Made by a program: the position numbers and the translations under genes. A stretch of DNA of 52,950 nucleotides from Syntrophales bacterium (GTDB taxonomy: Bacteria; Desulfobacterota; Syntrophia; Syntrophales; UBA5619): NCBI GenBank assembly GCA_023229765.1, contig JALNYO010000024.1, forward strand, positions 1-52,950. The letters run 5' to 3'. Under the pieces are notes generated by a model, which saw only the letters and a list, made by a program, of their open reading frames with translations, did not search any database and was not told where the DNA came from. The first letter of the stretch is position 1. The number at the start of each line of letters is the position of its first letter. Shown one piece after another: positions 8,684-16,712 of the stretch.

Positions 8684-9622
8684 ATGGATGACTTTAGAAT
8701 CGCTGTGGTAGGTATTGGAGCCACAGGGACTGTTTTGGCGGCAGCTTTGCTCAGTCAGAATCCGGATACTGTACTTGTTGATCCCATGCCGGGTCTGGGT
8801 GAAAAGATCCTAAAGGATGGGCTCAGGGTTTCAGGCGAAGTGAACTATCAGGTTCCTGTTCGTCATTTCTTTGATAAGATTGAGAAATGTAAGGAATACG
8901 ATCCGAATCTAATATTCGTTTCCACCAAGACCTTTCATTTCTCCCGGGTTTTAACGGACTTGAAGGGAGTGTTCAAGGAGGGAACAAAGATCGTCAGCAC
9001 CCACAACGGCCTTGGGACTGAGGATCTCATTGCCGAAGCGTTTGGGGCTGAAGCGGCATTGCGAATGTCACTCAATTATGGTGTTTCCCTGAATGGGCCG
9101 GGCGAGGTCGAAATGGCCTTTTTCAACCGTCCCCATCATCTGGGCGCCTTGATTCCCGAAAACCGGGAAACAGGTTTACGAATCGCTCAATTGTTGTCAG
9201 CAGGAGCTCTGGATACGGAGTTTGTCGATGACATCAAACTCTATGTCTGGAAAAAGATGATCATGAAATGCACCATGGCCTCCATTTGTGCCGTCACGGA
9301 CAGAACCATAAAAGACGCCCTCTCTTTTCCCCCCACCAGAGAAATCGCCGATGCCTGTTTCAAGGAGGTTCTGGCTGTCGCCAAGGCAAAAGGTTATGAT
9401 CTCGGCGATGACTACCTGACACAGGCATTGAGTTATCTTGAAAAGGTGGGGATTCATAAAGATTCCATGTGCGTCGATGTCGCCAACAAAACACGCACAG
9501 AAATTGACTTTCTTGGGGGAAAGGTCGTGGAATACGGAAGGGAAACCGGCGTTTCCACTCCGTGTTACGCAACGATGGCGAACCTGGTCAGGGCCATGGA
9601 AGACAAATATCTCGGGCATTGA
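8684..9622 (+). CDS. 2-dehydropantoate 2-reductase family protein (ApbA/PanE)
   Basis: A 312-residue protein with an N-terminal Rossmann motif VVGIGATGTVLAAALL (residues 8-23) and the PanE-type middle part VSTKTF...STHNGLGTED. A conserved Lys in VDDIKLYVWKKM occupies the place of the catalytic/substrate Lys. The length fits the family (about 300). True ketopantoate reductase makes pantoate for CoA synthesis using NADPH, but many paralogues act on other 2-ketoacids. Because the gene ends an acid-uptake/activation set rather than lying with panB/panC, I call the family only. The ATG at 8684 follows AAGGAGGC. The gene is followed by a strong palindrome that separates it from the convergent liv operon. 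Confidence 0.82.
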   Translation: MDDFRIAVVGIGATGTVLAAALLSQNPDTVLVDPMPGLGEKILKDGLRVSGEVNYQVPVRHFFDKIEKCKEYDPNLIFVSTKTFHFSRVLTDLKGVFKEGTKIVSTHNGLGTEDLIAEAFGAEAALRMSLNYGVSLNGPGEVEMAFFNRPHHLGALIPENRETGLRIAQLLSAGALDTEFVDDIKLYVWKKMIMKCTMASICAVTDRTIKDALSFPPTREIADACFKEVLAVAKAKGYDLGDDYLTQALSYLEKVGIHKDSMCVDVANKTRTEIDFLGGKVVEYGRETGVSTPCYATMANLVRAMEDKYLGH

Positions 9623-9735
9623 CAAAACTGATCACTGGTATCCCAGCACTGATTTTTGAGAGCCCCCGAACTTCATAAAATGTTCATCATAAGCCGGGCA
9701 CCCCTTCGTCGATTCATTACTTATATCAAATAGTT

Positions 9736-9763
9736 AATCTCTGCCGGAGCTCCGGCAGAGATT
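9736..9763. terminator. 28-base perfect palindrome between convergent operons
   Basis: The two halves 9736-9749 and 9750-9763 are exact reverse complements, with a GC-rich core CTGCCGGAG/CTCCGGCAG flanked by A/T bases. In RNA it folds to a stem with a four-base loop, and it has short U-rich flanks on both strands. It lies in the gap between a plus-strand gene ending at 9622 and a minus-strand gene ending at 9795, which fits a bidirectional intrinsic terminator. Confidence 0.65.
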
Positions 9764-9794
9764 TCTGGGCGACGGAATAAGATCCTTTAAAATC

Positions 9795-11462
9795 CTATGA
9801 CACTGCGGCAACTGGTTTTTTTTCTTTGTCGAGCTTGCGCTTTTCTTCATCCCGGATCTCTCTCCGGAGCAGCTTGCCGACTTTTGATTTGGGGAGCATA
9901 TCCCGGAATTCAATGTATTGCGGAATCTTGTAAGGGGCAAGCCTTTCGTGGCACCAACTGATAAGCTCGGCGCTGCCTATTCCCTTCGCATCTTCCTTTA
10001 AAACCACGATCGCCTTGATCCGCTCGCCCACTTTCGGATCAGGCACTCCGACGACGCATGCCCCCATCACGGTCGGATGGTCCTGAAGCGCCGCTTCGAT
10101 CTCCGAGGCCGAAACCCGGTAAGCCTTATATTTGATGATATCCGCGGTCCTCTCCACAAACTCCAGTTCCCCGGACTCGGTTCTTTTAACGTAATCGCCG
10201 GTTCGATAGTAGGTTTCGCCGTCTATCTCGATATAGGAGTACTTTGTCTCTTCCGGCTTGTTCAAATATTCCTTTATTGGGTATAAGGACGTTACAAGCA
10301 GCTCGCCCAGCTCGCCAACAGGGAGCGGCGCAAGCGTTGTCCGATCCACAACGATCGATTTCCTTGTTTTCAGGGTCTTGCCGATGGTCGTGGGCGACGG
10401 CTCTTTGTCCAAGGGGCTGTAGCTTACGTGCCCTATCTCCGTTGAACCGTACACCTGGTACAGCGGAATGCCGTATTTTTCCTGCCATGTCCGGAAGACT
10501 TCCTGGGGCAGGACATCCCCGCCGCAATAGCAGTAGCGCAAGGAACTTAAATCATATTGATCAATCCTGTCATTTTCCAGAATCATGCGGTAGAGGGCGG
10601 GAACCCCCAGCATGCAGCGCACCTTATAATTCTCTATCGCCGAAAGTATCGAATCAACCTCGGGGAGCGGCATCAATACCACCGTATTGCCGAAGTTCAA
10701 GCCGAAAGCCATCGCAAACCCCTTGGCCATAATATGAAAGAGGGGGTTTACCATCAGCACCACGTCTGTTCCCTCTTCGACGAACCCTCCTGCTACATCC
10801 TCCATAATATCATTTATGTACGAAACCTCGCCGCTATGATTGCCCAGTACCCCTTTCGGAAATCCCGTCGTGCCGCCTGTGTACATGATATAAGAAAGGT
10901 CTTTCATCGGATCGATGGCAACGGCCGGCGGCTGGGGCCAGTCCTTCTTCATGATGTCGTTAAAAAAATAAATCTTTCCCCCTTTTTCCACGGCGCCCAT
11001 CGGAATCTTGTCCAGCAGATGGCCAATCATCTTCTTCCACCAGGGGACAAGATCGACGAGGTTCGTAACGATGACGCGCTTAAGCCCGGCCCCTTCCATT
11101 ACCTCTTTCACATATCCGAAGTTGGTATCTAAGCAGATGACGGATTCTATTCCTGCATCGAGCATCATGTATTTGATCTCGAAGGCGGTATAAATAGGGG
11201 AAACGGGGACAGTGATCGCCCCTATTTTGTTGATGGCGTAGTTGGCGATTATCCACTGGGGACAATTTGATATATAGAGCATCACCTTATCGCCCTTTTT
11301 CACCCCGAGGGCGGAAAGTCCCGCCGCAAATTTATCAACCATTCGCTCTAACAAACTGTAAGAAAATCGTTTTCCCAGGTAGATAAGGGCTGTGTTGCCA
11401 GGATGCTTCCGGCAGATCTCATAAAAACGCGAGAAGGCTAACTGGCTTTCAAAATTATCCAT
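9795..11462 (-). CDS. AMP-forming acyl-CoA synthetase (long-chain/aromatic type)
   Basis: A 555-residue adenylate-forming ligase, the last gene of the liv operon. Motifs: P-loop YTGGTTGFPKG, VYGSTEIG, YRTGDYV, the hinge ERTADIIKYKAYRVSASEIEA, and the C-terminal catalytic Lys in KSKVGKLLRREI. The start at 11462 is chosen because GAGGGG lies seven bases upstream; the longer in-frame TTG start at 11477 would overlap the livF end and has no site. The second residue of the P-loop is Gly instead of Ser (YTGGTT), a variation seen in some family members. A ligase attached to a branched-chain-amino-acid-type ABC importer usually means that the importer moves a carboxylic or aromatic acid, not an amino acid. 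Confidence 0.92.
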   Translation of the reverse strand: MDNFESQLAFSRFYEICRKHPGNTALIYLGKRFSYSLLERMVDKFAAGLSALGVKKGDKVMLYISNCPQWIIANYAINKIGAITVPVSPIYTAFEIKYMMLDAGIESVICLDTNFGYVKEVMEGAGLKRVIVTNLVDLVPWWKKMIGHLLDKIPMGAVEKGGKIYFFNDIMKKDWPQPPAVAIDPMKDLSYIMYTGGTTGFPKGVLGNHSGEVSYINDIMEDVAGGFVEEGTDVVLMVNPLFHIMAKGFAMAFGLNFGNTVVLMPLPEVDSILSAIENYKVRCMLGVPALYRMILENDRIDQYDLSSLRYCYCGGDVLPQEVFRTWQEKYGIPLYQVYGSTEIGHVSYSPLDKEPSPTTIGKTLKTRKSIVVDRTTLAPLPVGELGELLVTSLYPIKEYLNKPEETKYSYIEIDGETYYRTGDYVKRTESGELEFVERTADIIKYKAYRVSASEIEAALQDHPTVMGACVVGVPDPKVGERIKAIVVLKEDAKGIGSAELISWCHERLAPYKIPQYIEFRDMLPKSKVGKLLRREIRDEEKRKLDKEKKPVAAVS

Positions 11463-11473
11463 GGATTTTCCCC

Positions 11474-12220
11474 TCAAACGCCAAAATAGGCTGATTTTAC
11501 GTCCGGATTATCGAGAAGTTCCGCGCCTGTGCCGGTAAGCACGCTGGAGCCGTTCTCGAGAATGTAGCCATTGTCGATAATGGGGATAACCGGACGGGCG
11601 TATTGTTCTGTAATAATAATGGTAATGCCCTTTGTATCGCGGATAGCCTTCGTGCCGCTGATAACGATATCCATATAAGCCGGGCTTAAACCCAGAAGGG
11701 GTTCATCCAAAAGCAGGACGGTGGGGTTTGCCATGAGCGCTCTGCCGATGGCCAGCATCTGCTGCTCCCCGCCGCTTAAAAACCCCCCCTGCCTTTTGAG
11801 ATGATCCTTGAGACGGGGGAAAAGGTCCAGCACATATTCAAGATTGTCTTTCGTATCCTGCTTTTTTGAAAGATAAGCGCCGATCTTCAGATTTTCCAGG
11901 ACGGAACTTTCCGGGAATATTCTCCTTCTCTCCGGACACAATATTATCCCCTTTTTTGCCCGCAGGTGGGGTTTGAGATTGGAGACATCCTCCCCGTTCA
12001 GGGTTAATGTCCCATATACCGAGATGCGCTCGCCGCCGCGCATTTCCTCTTTCTTCTTGATATCGAGAATTATCCCGGAGAGGAAATACATCAGCGCGCT
12101 TTTGCCGGCGCTGTTCGAGCCGAAGATGCCGATGATTTTGCCGTCCGGGGCATCAATGCTGACATTATTCAGGGCAATCATGTTTTCATAAAAAATCATC
12201 ATCCCGCGCGCTTCAAGCAT
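11474..12220 (-). CDS. livF: ABC transporter ATP-binding protein, LivF type
   Basis: A 248-residue cytoplasmic ATPase of the branched-chain-amino-acid/urea importer family. Walker A is GSNSAGKS (less usual than GPNGAGKT but matching the GxxxxGKS rule), the signature is LSGGEQQ, and Walker B is VLLLDEP followed by LLGLSP. It pairs with LivG. Some insertion is visible after LSGIILDIKKKEEMRGGER relative to the usual short LivF (about 235 residues). Its stop lies 9 bases downstream of the next gene's ribosome binding site, so the ligase is closely linked. It starts 6 bases after the livG stop. Confidence 0.92.
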   Translation of the reverse strand: MLEARGMMIFYENMIALNNVSIDAPDGKIIGIFGSNSAGKSALMYFLSGIILDIKKKEEMRGGERISVYGTLTLNGEDVSNLKPHLRAKKGIILCPERRRIFPESSVLENLKIGAYLSKKQDTKDNLEYVLDLFPRLKDHLKRQGGFLSGGEQQMLAIGRALMANPTVLLLDEPLLGLSPAYMDIVISGTKAIRDTKGITIIITEQYARPVIPIIDNGYILENGSSVLTGTGAELLDNPDVKSAYFGV

Positions 12221-12226
12221 AGTCCG

Positions 12227-12994
12227 CTATACCTCTTCTTTGCCAAGATAGGCTTCTTTCACCTTCTTGTTTTCGATAACAACGCTCGATTCACCTTCCG
12301 CAATCTTTTCCCCGAAGTTCAGGGCCATGACCCGGTCGGCCACCCGGAACAACTCCCGGAGCCGGTGCTCAACCATGATCAGGGTAATCCCTTCTTCCTT
12401 CATCTTTTCGATCAGGGGAAGCATGCCGGCGATTTCGCTCATGCTCAATCCGGAAAATACCTCATCGCAAAAAATGATCTCCGGCCGCATCGCAATGCAC
12501 CGCGCCAATTCCAGCCGCTTTTGATATCCGGTTGGCAGCGTGGAGGCGATTTTGTAAGGAACCCGCGAATCCCTCTCGAAACCGATTTCTTCGAGGATAT
12601 CTATCGCCACTGTATCCCGGTCGCCATGCTTGCCGCCGCCCCGCCATCCGCCCACGGTCTTTGCCCGGGGCGACCATAGGGGAATGATCAGGTTTTTGTA
12701 GGCTGGGAGGCTGTAATAGGGCCGCATGATCTGAAACGTCCGGCTGATGCCGATATGGGCGATCTTGTGGGGCGCCCACCCGGTAATATTTTTCCCCTTG
12801 AACGATACGCGCCCGGCATCGGGTTTAATAAAGCCGGTGATGCAGTTGATCAGCGTGGTTTTTCCCGAACCGTTCGGCCCGATAATGCCGTAAACCTCAC
12901 CCCGTTTAATCTCAAAGCCCACATCCACGAGCGCCTTGAGACCGCCGAAGGTCTTGCTTATGCCCTGAACAGCGAGGATTATTTCGTCGCTCAT
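12227..12994 (-). CDS. livG: ABC transporter ATP-binding protein, LivG type
   Basis: A 255-residue ATPase with Walker A GPNGSGKTT and Walker B IIFCDEVFSGLS. The signature is LPTGYQKRLELAR, which is the LivG-type variant (LivG proteins commonly have LPYG instead of LSGG). The start at 12994 overlaps the livM stop as ATGA, so translation is coupled; a GTG four codons upstream is possible but less supported. It provides energy for import with LivF. Confidence 0.92.
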   Translation of the reverse strand: MSDEIILAVQGISKTFGGLKALVDVGFEIKRGEVYGIIGPNGSGKTTLINCITGFIKPDAGRVSFKGKNITGWAPHKIAHIGISRTFQIMRPYYSLPAYKNLIIPLWSPRAKTVGGWRGGGKHGDRDTVAIDILEEIGFERDSRVPYKIASTLPTGYQKRLELARCIAMRPEIIFCDEVFSGLSMSEIAGMLPLIEKMKEEGITLIMVEHRLRELFRVADRVMALNFGEKIAEGESSVVIENKKVKEAYLGKEEV

Positions 12995-14001
12995 ACCTTT
13001 ACCCACCTTTCGAACTGGTGGTATTTTCTCATGACGTAAACCATTATTCCCTCACTCTTGAAAACTATAAAACCGGTGAGGATTACACAATAGATGACTA
13101 TCCTGAAGGTACCGAAATTACGCAGCAGTTCTGATACCGGCACCAGAATGAAGCTGCCGACAACTGCGCCCAGCAGGGTGCCTCCGCCGCCGATCACCAC
13201 CGAAGCAATTGGGATAATTGAAAAGTCGAGGGCAAAAAGGGAAGTGCCTGCCCACGAGTACATGTGCGATATGTACGCCCCGCCAAAACAACCCATGAAG
13301 GATGCCACAAATACGGCAAATGCCTTCATCCGGGTGACGCTGATGCCCGATGCCCGCACCGCCTGATCGTTATCCTTGACCCCCCTGATGACAAGGCCCA
13401 TGTCCTGATTGACAAAGCGCCTCAGTCCGTAGAGGAAGATCAGCGTGGCGATGATAATCAGGTAGTGCTCAACATACTCATTGGGGAGGCTGTCGAGACC
13501 GATAATGCCATTCGTCCCGCCAAAGATGTTCAATGCCTCGATCACCCTGGTCGCGAGCAGCGGATACATGAGCGTAACAATTGCAAAGTAAACCCCGCGC
13601 AACGGCAGGGCCGGCATCAGCAGCAGCGTGGAAAGGGCAGCCCCGCAGATTGTCGCGAGCGGGATGGAAAGATAAACCGGGAAATGAAAGTAAACATTGA
13701 AGATGGCGGAGAGGTAACCGCCGACACCCACAAAAAAAGCGCCTCCCAGACACACCAGGCCAACAAAATTGGCAAGGAAATCAAAAGCAAGGGCGAGCAG
13801 CGCATAAACGCACACGATATTGATGACCCTTTTCCAGTAGGGGGCAAACTCAAGGACGATGGGAAGGATTATCATCCCGATTATTAAAAAAAGCGGAGGC
13901 CCTATCAGGTAGAGCATTTCCCGCCACGTTGAGATCGCATAGAGCCCCGCGGTTCTAACCCGGACGCCTCTGTCAATCCTTTCCTTCCGCATCATCTCCA
14001 T
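12991..14001 (-). CDS. livM: ABC transporter permease, LivM type
   Basis: A 336-residue inner-membrane protein with about eight or nine hydrophobic segments. Family landmarks are GLVCLGGAFFVGVGGYLSA near the first third, GVYFAIVTLMYPLL, the cytoplasmic coupling loop RGVKDNDQAVRASGISVTRMKAFAFVAS-like region near residue 215 (EAA-loop type contact with the ATPase), and VVIGGGGTLLGAVVGSF near the end. It forms the channel with LivH. It starts three bases after the livH stop, with GAAAGGG upstream. Confidence 0.92.
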   Translation of the reverse strand: MEMMRKERIDRGVRVRTAGLYAISTWREMLYLIGPPLFLIIGMIILPIVLEFAPYWKRVINIVCVYALLALAFDFLANFVGLVCLGGAFFVGVGGYLSAIFNVYFHFPVYLSIPLATICGAALSTLLLMPALPLRGVYFAIVTLMYPLLATRVIEALNIFGGTNGIIGLDSLPNEYVEHYLIIIATLIFLYGLRRFVNQDMGLVIRGVKDNDQAVRASGISVTRMKAFAVFVASFMGCFGGAYISHMYSWAGTSLFALDFSIIPIASVVIGGGGTLLGAVVGSFILVPVSELLRNFGTFRIVIYCVILTGFIVFKSEGIMVYVMRKYHQFERWVKV

Positions 14002-14004
14002 AAC

Positions 14005-14874
14005 TTAGACCCTTTCTTCGAGCTCTTTCTGCTTGCCGAATATCCCGGATGGCTTTATGAGCAAAGTGATAATAATCGCCAGGAGGGCGACTACCATCTG
14101 GTATTGCGACGAGAGAAAGGCTTCCGTAAGGATTTGCGCAAAACCGATGATGAAGGACGCGAGAATTGTCCCGCCCCAGCTTCCCAATCCCCCGATTACG
14201 CTCACGGCAATCGCAAAAATCAGGACACTGTAGCCGACCTCCACGATTATGTTTCCCAGAGGCAGAAGCATTACTGCCGCAAGACCGGCCAAGCCCGACC
14301 CTAATGCCAGCGAGATAATTGCCGTCATATCCGAATCAATGCCGAGCATCATGGCTGCCCTCTCGTCCTGGGCTATCCCCCGCAAGGCCAGCCCCACCCT
14401 GTTGAAATGTGTAAAAAGATAGAGGGTAGCGAAGACAATAATGCCCACCGCAACAATAAGCAGTCGCTGGTAATCGACGCTCACCCCGAAAATATTCATG
14501 GAACCGGCGATAAAAGGGGGAAGGGTGAAAGTCATTCCTCTCAACCCTCCCCACCTCAGTCCTTCAAGAATTGCCAGACCTATCGCATACGTGGCGATAA
14601 TCTCGGATATCTCCATTCCCCGTATCCGTATCAGGATAAACCTATACATAAAGGCCCCGATCGCGGCAGTAATGCCGATGGCAAGCACAATCGCCACCGG
14701 ATAAGGGAGCGACCCAAACTTGTTCATAAAGAGCCAGGCCAAATATCCCGTTGTGATGTAGAGGGCTCCGTGCGCAAAATTGGGCATCCTGGCAATGCTG
14801 TACACCAGGGTAAACCCCAGAGCCGTCAAGGAGAGAATCACACTGTTTATAACTCCATAAACAATTATTTCCAC
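14005..14874 (-). CDS. livH: ABC transporter permease, LivH type
   Basis: A 289-residue inner-membrane protein. The N-terminus VINSVILSLTALGFTLVYSIARMPNFAHGALY is the LivH signature, with the conserved N-F-A-H-G turn. The coupling loop RVGLALRGIAQDERAAMMLGID and the VIGGLGSWGGTI segment near residue 230 are also typical. The partner of LivM; both are needed for the channel. The start lies 21 bases downstream of the stop of the binding-protein gene. Confidence 0.93.
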   Translation of the reverse strand: MEIIVYGVINSVILSLTALGFTLVYSIARMPNFAHGALYITTGYLAWLFMNKFGSLPYPVAIVLAIGITAAIGAFMYRFILIRIRGMEISEIIATYAIGLAILEGLRWGGLRGMTFTLPPFIAGSMNIFGVSVDYQRLLIVAVGIIVFATLYLFTHFNRVGLALRGIAQDERAAMMLGIDSDMTAIISLALGSGLAGLAAVMLLPLGNIIVEVGYSVLIFAIAVSVIGGLGSWGGTILASFIIGFAQILTEAFLSSQYQMVVALLAIIITLLIKPSGIFGKQKELEERV

Positions 14875-14895
14875 GTCAGCCTCTATTCTCTTCAG

Positions 14896-16152
14896 TTATT
14901 TCATCCAGGGCGGAAACATGATTTTCCCTTCGGCCGCCTTGGGCGGGAAAATCTGCACGCGCTTTCCGGCCTGCCACTGAATAATACCGGTAACAGCTCC
15001 CTCCTTGGGATCCCAGGAGGGGATTATCTGATGGGTTTTCTTGTCAAATCTCATTCGCCCGTAAACCCCCATCAGGTCCTGGTTTTCCAGGGCTGTAACA
15101 ACGGCATCCGAATCGGTGGTTTTGGCCTTCTCGATGGCATCTTTTAACTGATAAACCGCCATGTAGCTCGATGACGTCCCATACCCCTCCGGCTCCAGTC
15201 CCCATTTTTTCGTGTAGGCATTGACAAATTTCATCGTCCAGGGGGTAATATTGGCCGGGGCATTGCCGCCGTTGACGAGGTTAACAATCATAAATTCGCC
15301 CTTGCCGCCCGTGGCCTTCCAGAAACCCGGCTGCTCCGCAGCATTCATGAAGCCCATCGGCAGGGATTTCAGCTTCATATTGCTCCATTGTTGAAGCAGC
15401 GCGGCACTTTCCGGCATATCCATCCAGAGAAAAAGCACCTGGGCGCCCTTCTTGCCGGACTCGATGAGTCCGACGGAATAGTCCGTAGTTCCTGTGGGAT
15501 AGATTTTCATGTCAACTTCCCACTTTTTTTCTGCAAGGGCCTTCTTCATGTATTCCCCGCCGGCTCTTGCGTGCGCCACATCCTGCACCATGATATAGGC
15601 TTTATTGAACCCATGTTTCTGTTGAAGATCGGTCAAGATGGCCATGAAGTCGCCCATCATGACCGGCACATGACTCGTATTGCGAAAACAGTATTTGTAC
15701 TTGTCGTAATTTTCCGCCACCGCTTTCCCGTACGCAGGCGTAAGGACTCCTGTCGTAAGGATACTGACCTTCTTGTGCTTGCTGAGCAGCGGCATGGCCG
15801 CAAGGGCAGCCTCCGAGCGCACAGGGCCGCCGACAATGAAATCCGCCTTCTTGTCAAGGATCAGTTTCTCCATTGCCAGCAGGGCATCCGCGACAGGAAC
15901 GCTCGGTTCCAGATCCCTGGTGTCAATCACCTCTACCTTGAAAGGTCTTTTCTGCCCCGCGACATTCACGCCGCCGGCGGCATTGATTTCATCAACGGCG
16001 AGCTTGATCCCCCGTTCCGCATCCCAGCCGTACAAAAAAGCAGTTGCCAGCGGCGCGCCTATGACAATGGGCTTTCCCTGGGCAAAAGATGTAAACGGCA
16101 TGCAAAATACAACCAGTACAACCATTAACAAGTGCGACAATTTGTTCTTCAT
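14896..16152 (-). CDS. livJ: Periplasmic substrate-binding protein of the Liv-type ABC importer
   Basis: A 418-residue protein of the Leu/Ile/Val-binding superfamily (periplasmic type I fold). A signal peptide is clear: KNKLSHLLMVVLVVFCMPFTSFAQG. The mature start KPIVIGAPLATAFLYGWDAERGIKLAVDEINAAGGVNVAGQ is the classic family opening, and FIVGGPVRSEAALAAMP matches the substrate-contact loop. The ATG at 16152 has AAGGAGG eight bases upstream; earlier in-frame starts would place 37 residues of non-signal sequence in front. It is the first gene of the importer operon, transcribed from just downstream of a dead transposase. Ligand unknown: given the ligase at the operon end, an aromatic or short acid is more likely than leucine. 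Confidence 0.93.
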   Translation of the reverse strand: MKNKLSHLLMVVLVVFCMPFTSFAQGKPIVIGAPLATAFLYGWDAERGIKLAVDEINAAGGVNVAGQKRPFKVEVIDTRDLEPSVPVADALLAMEKLILDKKADFIVGGPVRSEAALAAMPLLSKHKKVSILTTGVLTPAYGKAVAENYDKYKYCFRNTSHVPVMMGDFMAILTDLQQKHGFNKAYIMVQDVAHARAGGEYMKKALAEKKWEVDMKIYPTGTTDYSVGLIESGKKGAQVLFLWMDMPESAALLQQWSNMKLKSLPMGFMNAAEQPGFWKATGGKGEFMIVNLVNGGNAPANITPWTMKFVNAYTKKWGLEPEGYGTSSSYMAVYQLKDAIEKAKTTDSDAVVTALENQDLMGVYGRMRFDKKTHQIIPSWDPKEGAVTGIIQWQAGKRVQIFPPKAAEGKIMFPPWMK

Positions 16153-16238
16153 GACCACCCTCCTTTTTTCTCGATTAGTGAATAAAGCATAATGGTTTCT
16201 CTTGATAGGGGTGTGCGACAAATTTATGGGTAACAATT

Positions 16239-16622
16239 TTACGCCACCGTCTGATGCTCCCAAAAATCTTCCCAGCGGTTGCTCAGAATGCTGCAGCTAT
16301 TTTCCGCACCCTTAACCGTCCAGTGTATACTTGATTGTTTCAGACGCTGTGCGACCACGATTCGACATCCTACCTCCAGGACTCCAGAGTCTACGAAGAA
16401 CCCACGTTTCCGAAAGACATATTATCAGACAGCGACGTCTTCGCCTCTGCGGCGTGAAACGCTTCCACCTGACTGCCGGCCATCCGTGATATACGCTCTA
16501 CTGCTTTTGCTTCCATTTGAACATCTGCCAGGTGATACAAATCTTCTTGACCGAGACCGAATGGACGTCAGGCCCCAACATAGCTCACCATTGGCATCTG
16601 TCCGTGGGTTGTCTACGTCCAC
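16239..16622 (-). pseudogene. Decayed transposase, ISKra4-like
   Basis: No intact ORF explains the 560-base stretch 16153-16712, but minus-strand frames carry pieces of one protein broken by frameshifts. Near 16570-16395 one frame reads GLGQEDLYHLADVQMEAKAVE followed by RISRMAGSQVEAF, resembling the helix-turn-helix-like middle region of ISKra4 transposases. Near 16400-16239 another frame reads DSGVLEVGCRIVVAQRLKQS, then IHWTVKGAENS, then RWEDFW to a stop at 16239-16241. That matches the C-terminal SGVVEAACKxxVxxRLKxSGMRW pattern of the family. The upstream piece around 16622-16575 (DVDNPRTDANGELCWG) is in the same frame as the C-terminal piece or shifted. The remnant is short and lacks the catalytic core. 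No terminal repeats were found by eye. Confidence 0.65.
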
Positions 16623-16680
16623 CCCCCAAAGAATAGCGCGAGTGGCGTCCGCGCCGCCCGGCGATGGGATTGCATACTTG

Positions 16681-16706
16681 AAAAGGAGCGGAGCCGAAAC
16701 GGCTCC
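16681..16706 (-). terminator. Intrinsic terminator of the ketosynthase operon
   Basis: A seven-base perfect stem, GGAGCCG at 16690-16696 and CGGCTCC at 16700-16706, with a three-base loop. On the minus strand it is followed by GCTCC and then TTTT (16684-16681). It lies seven bases beyond the stop of the last crotonase gene and so closes the minus-strand operon running from 27284. Confidence 0.8.
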
Positions 16707-16712
16707 TGCCGC

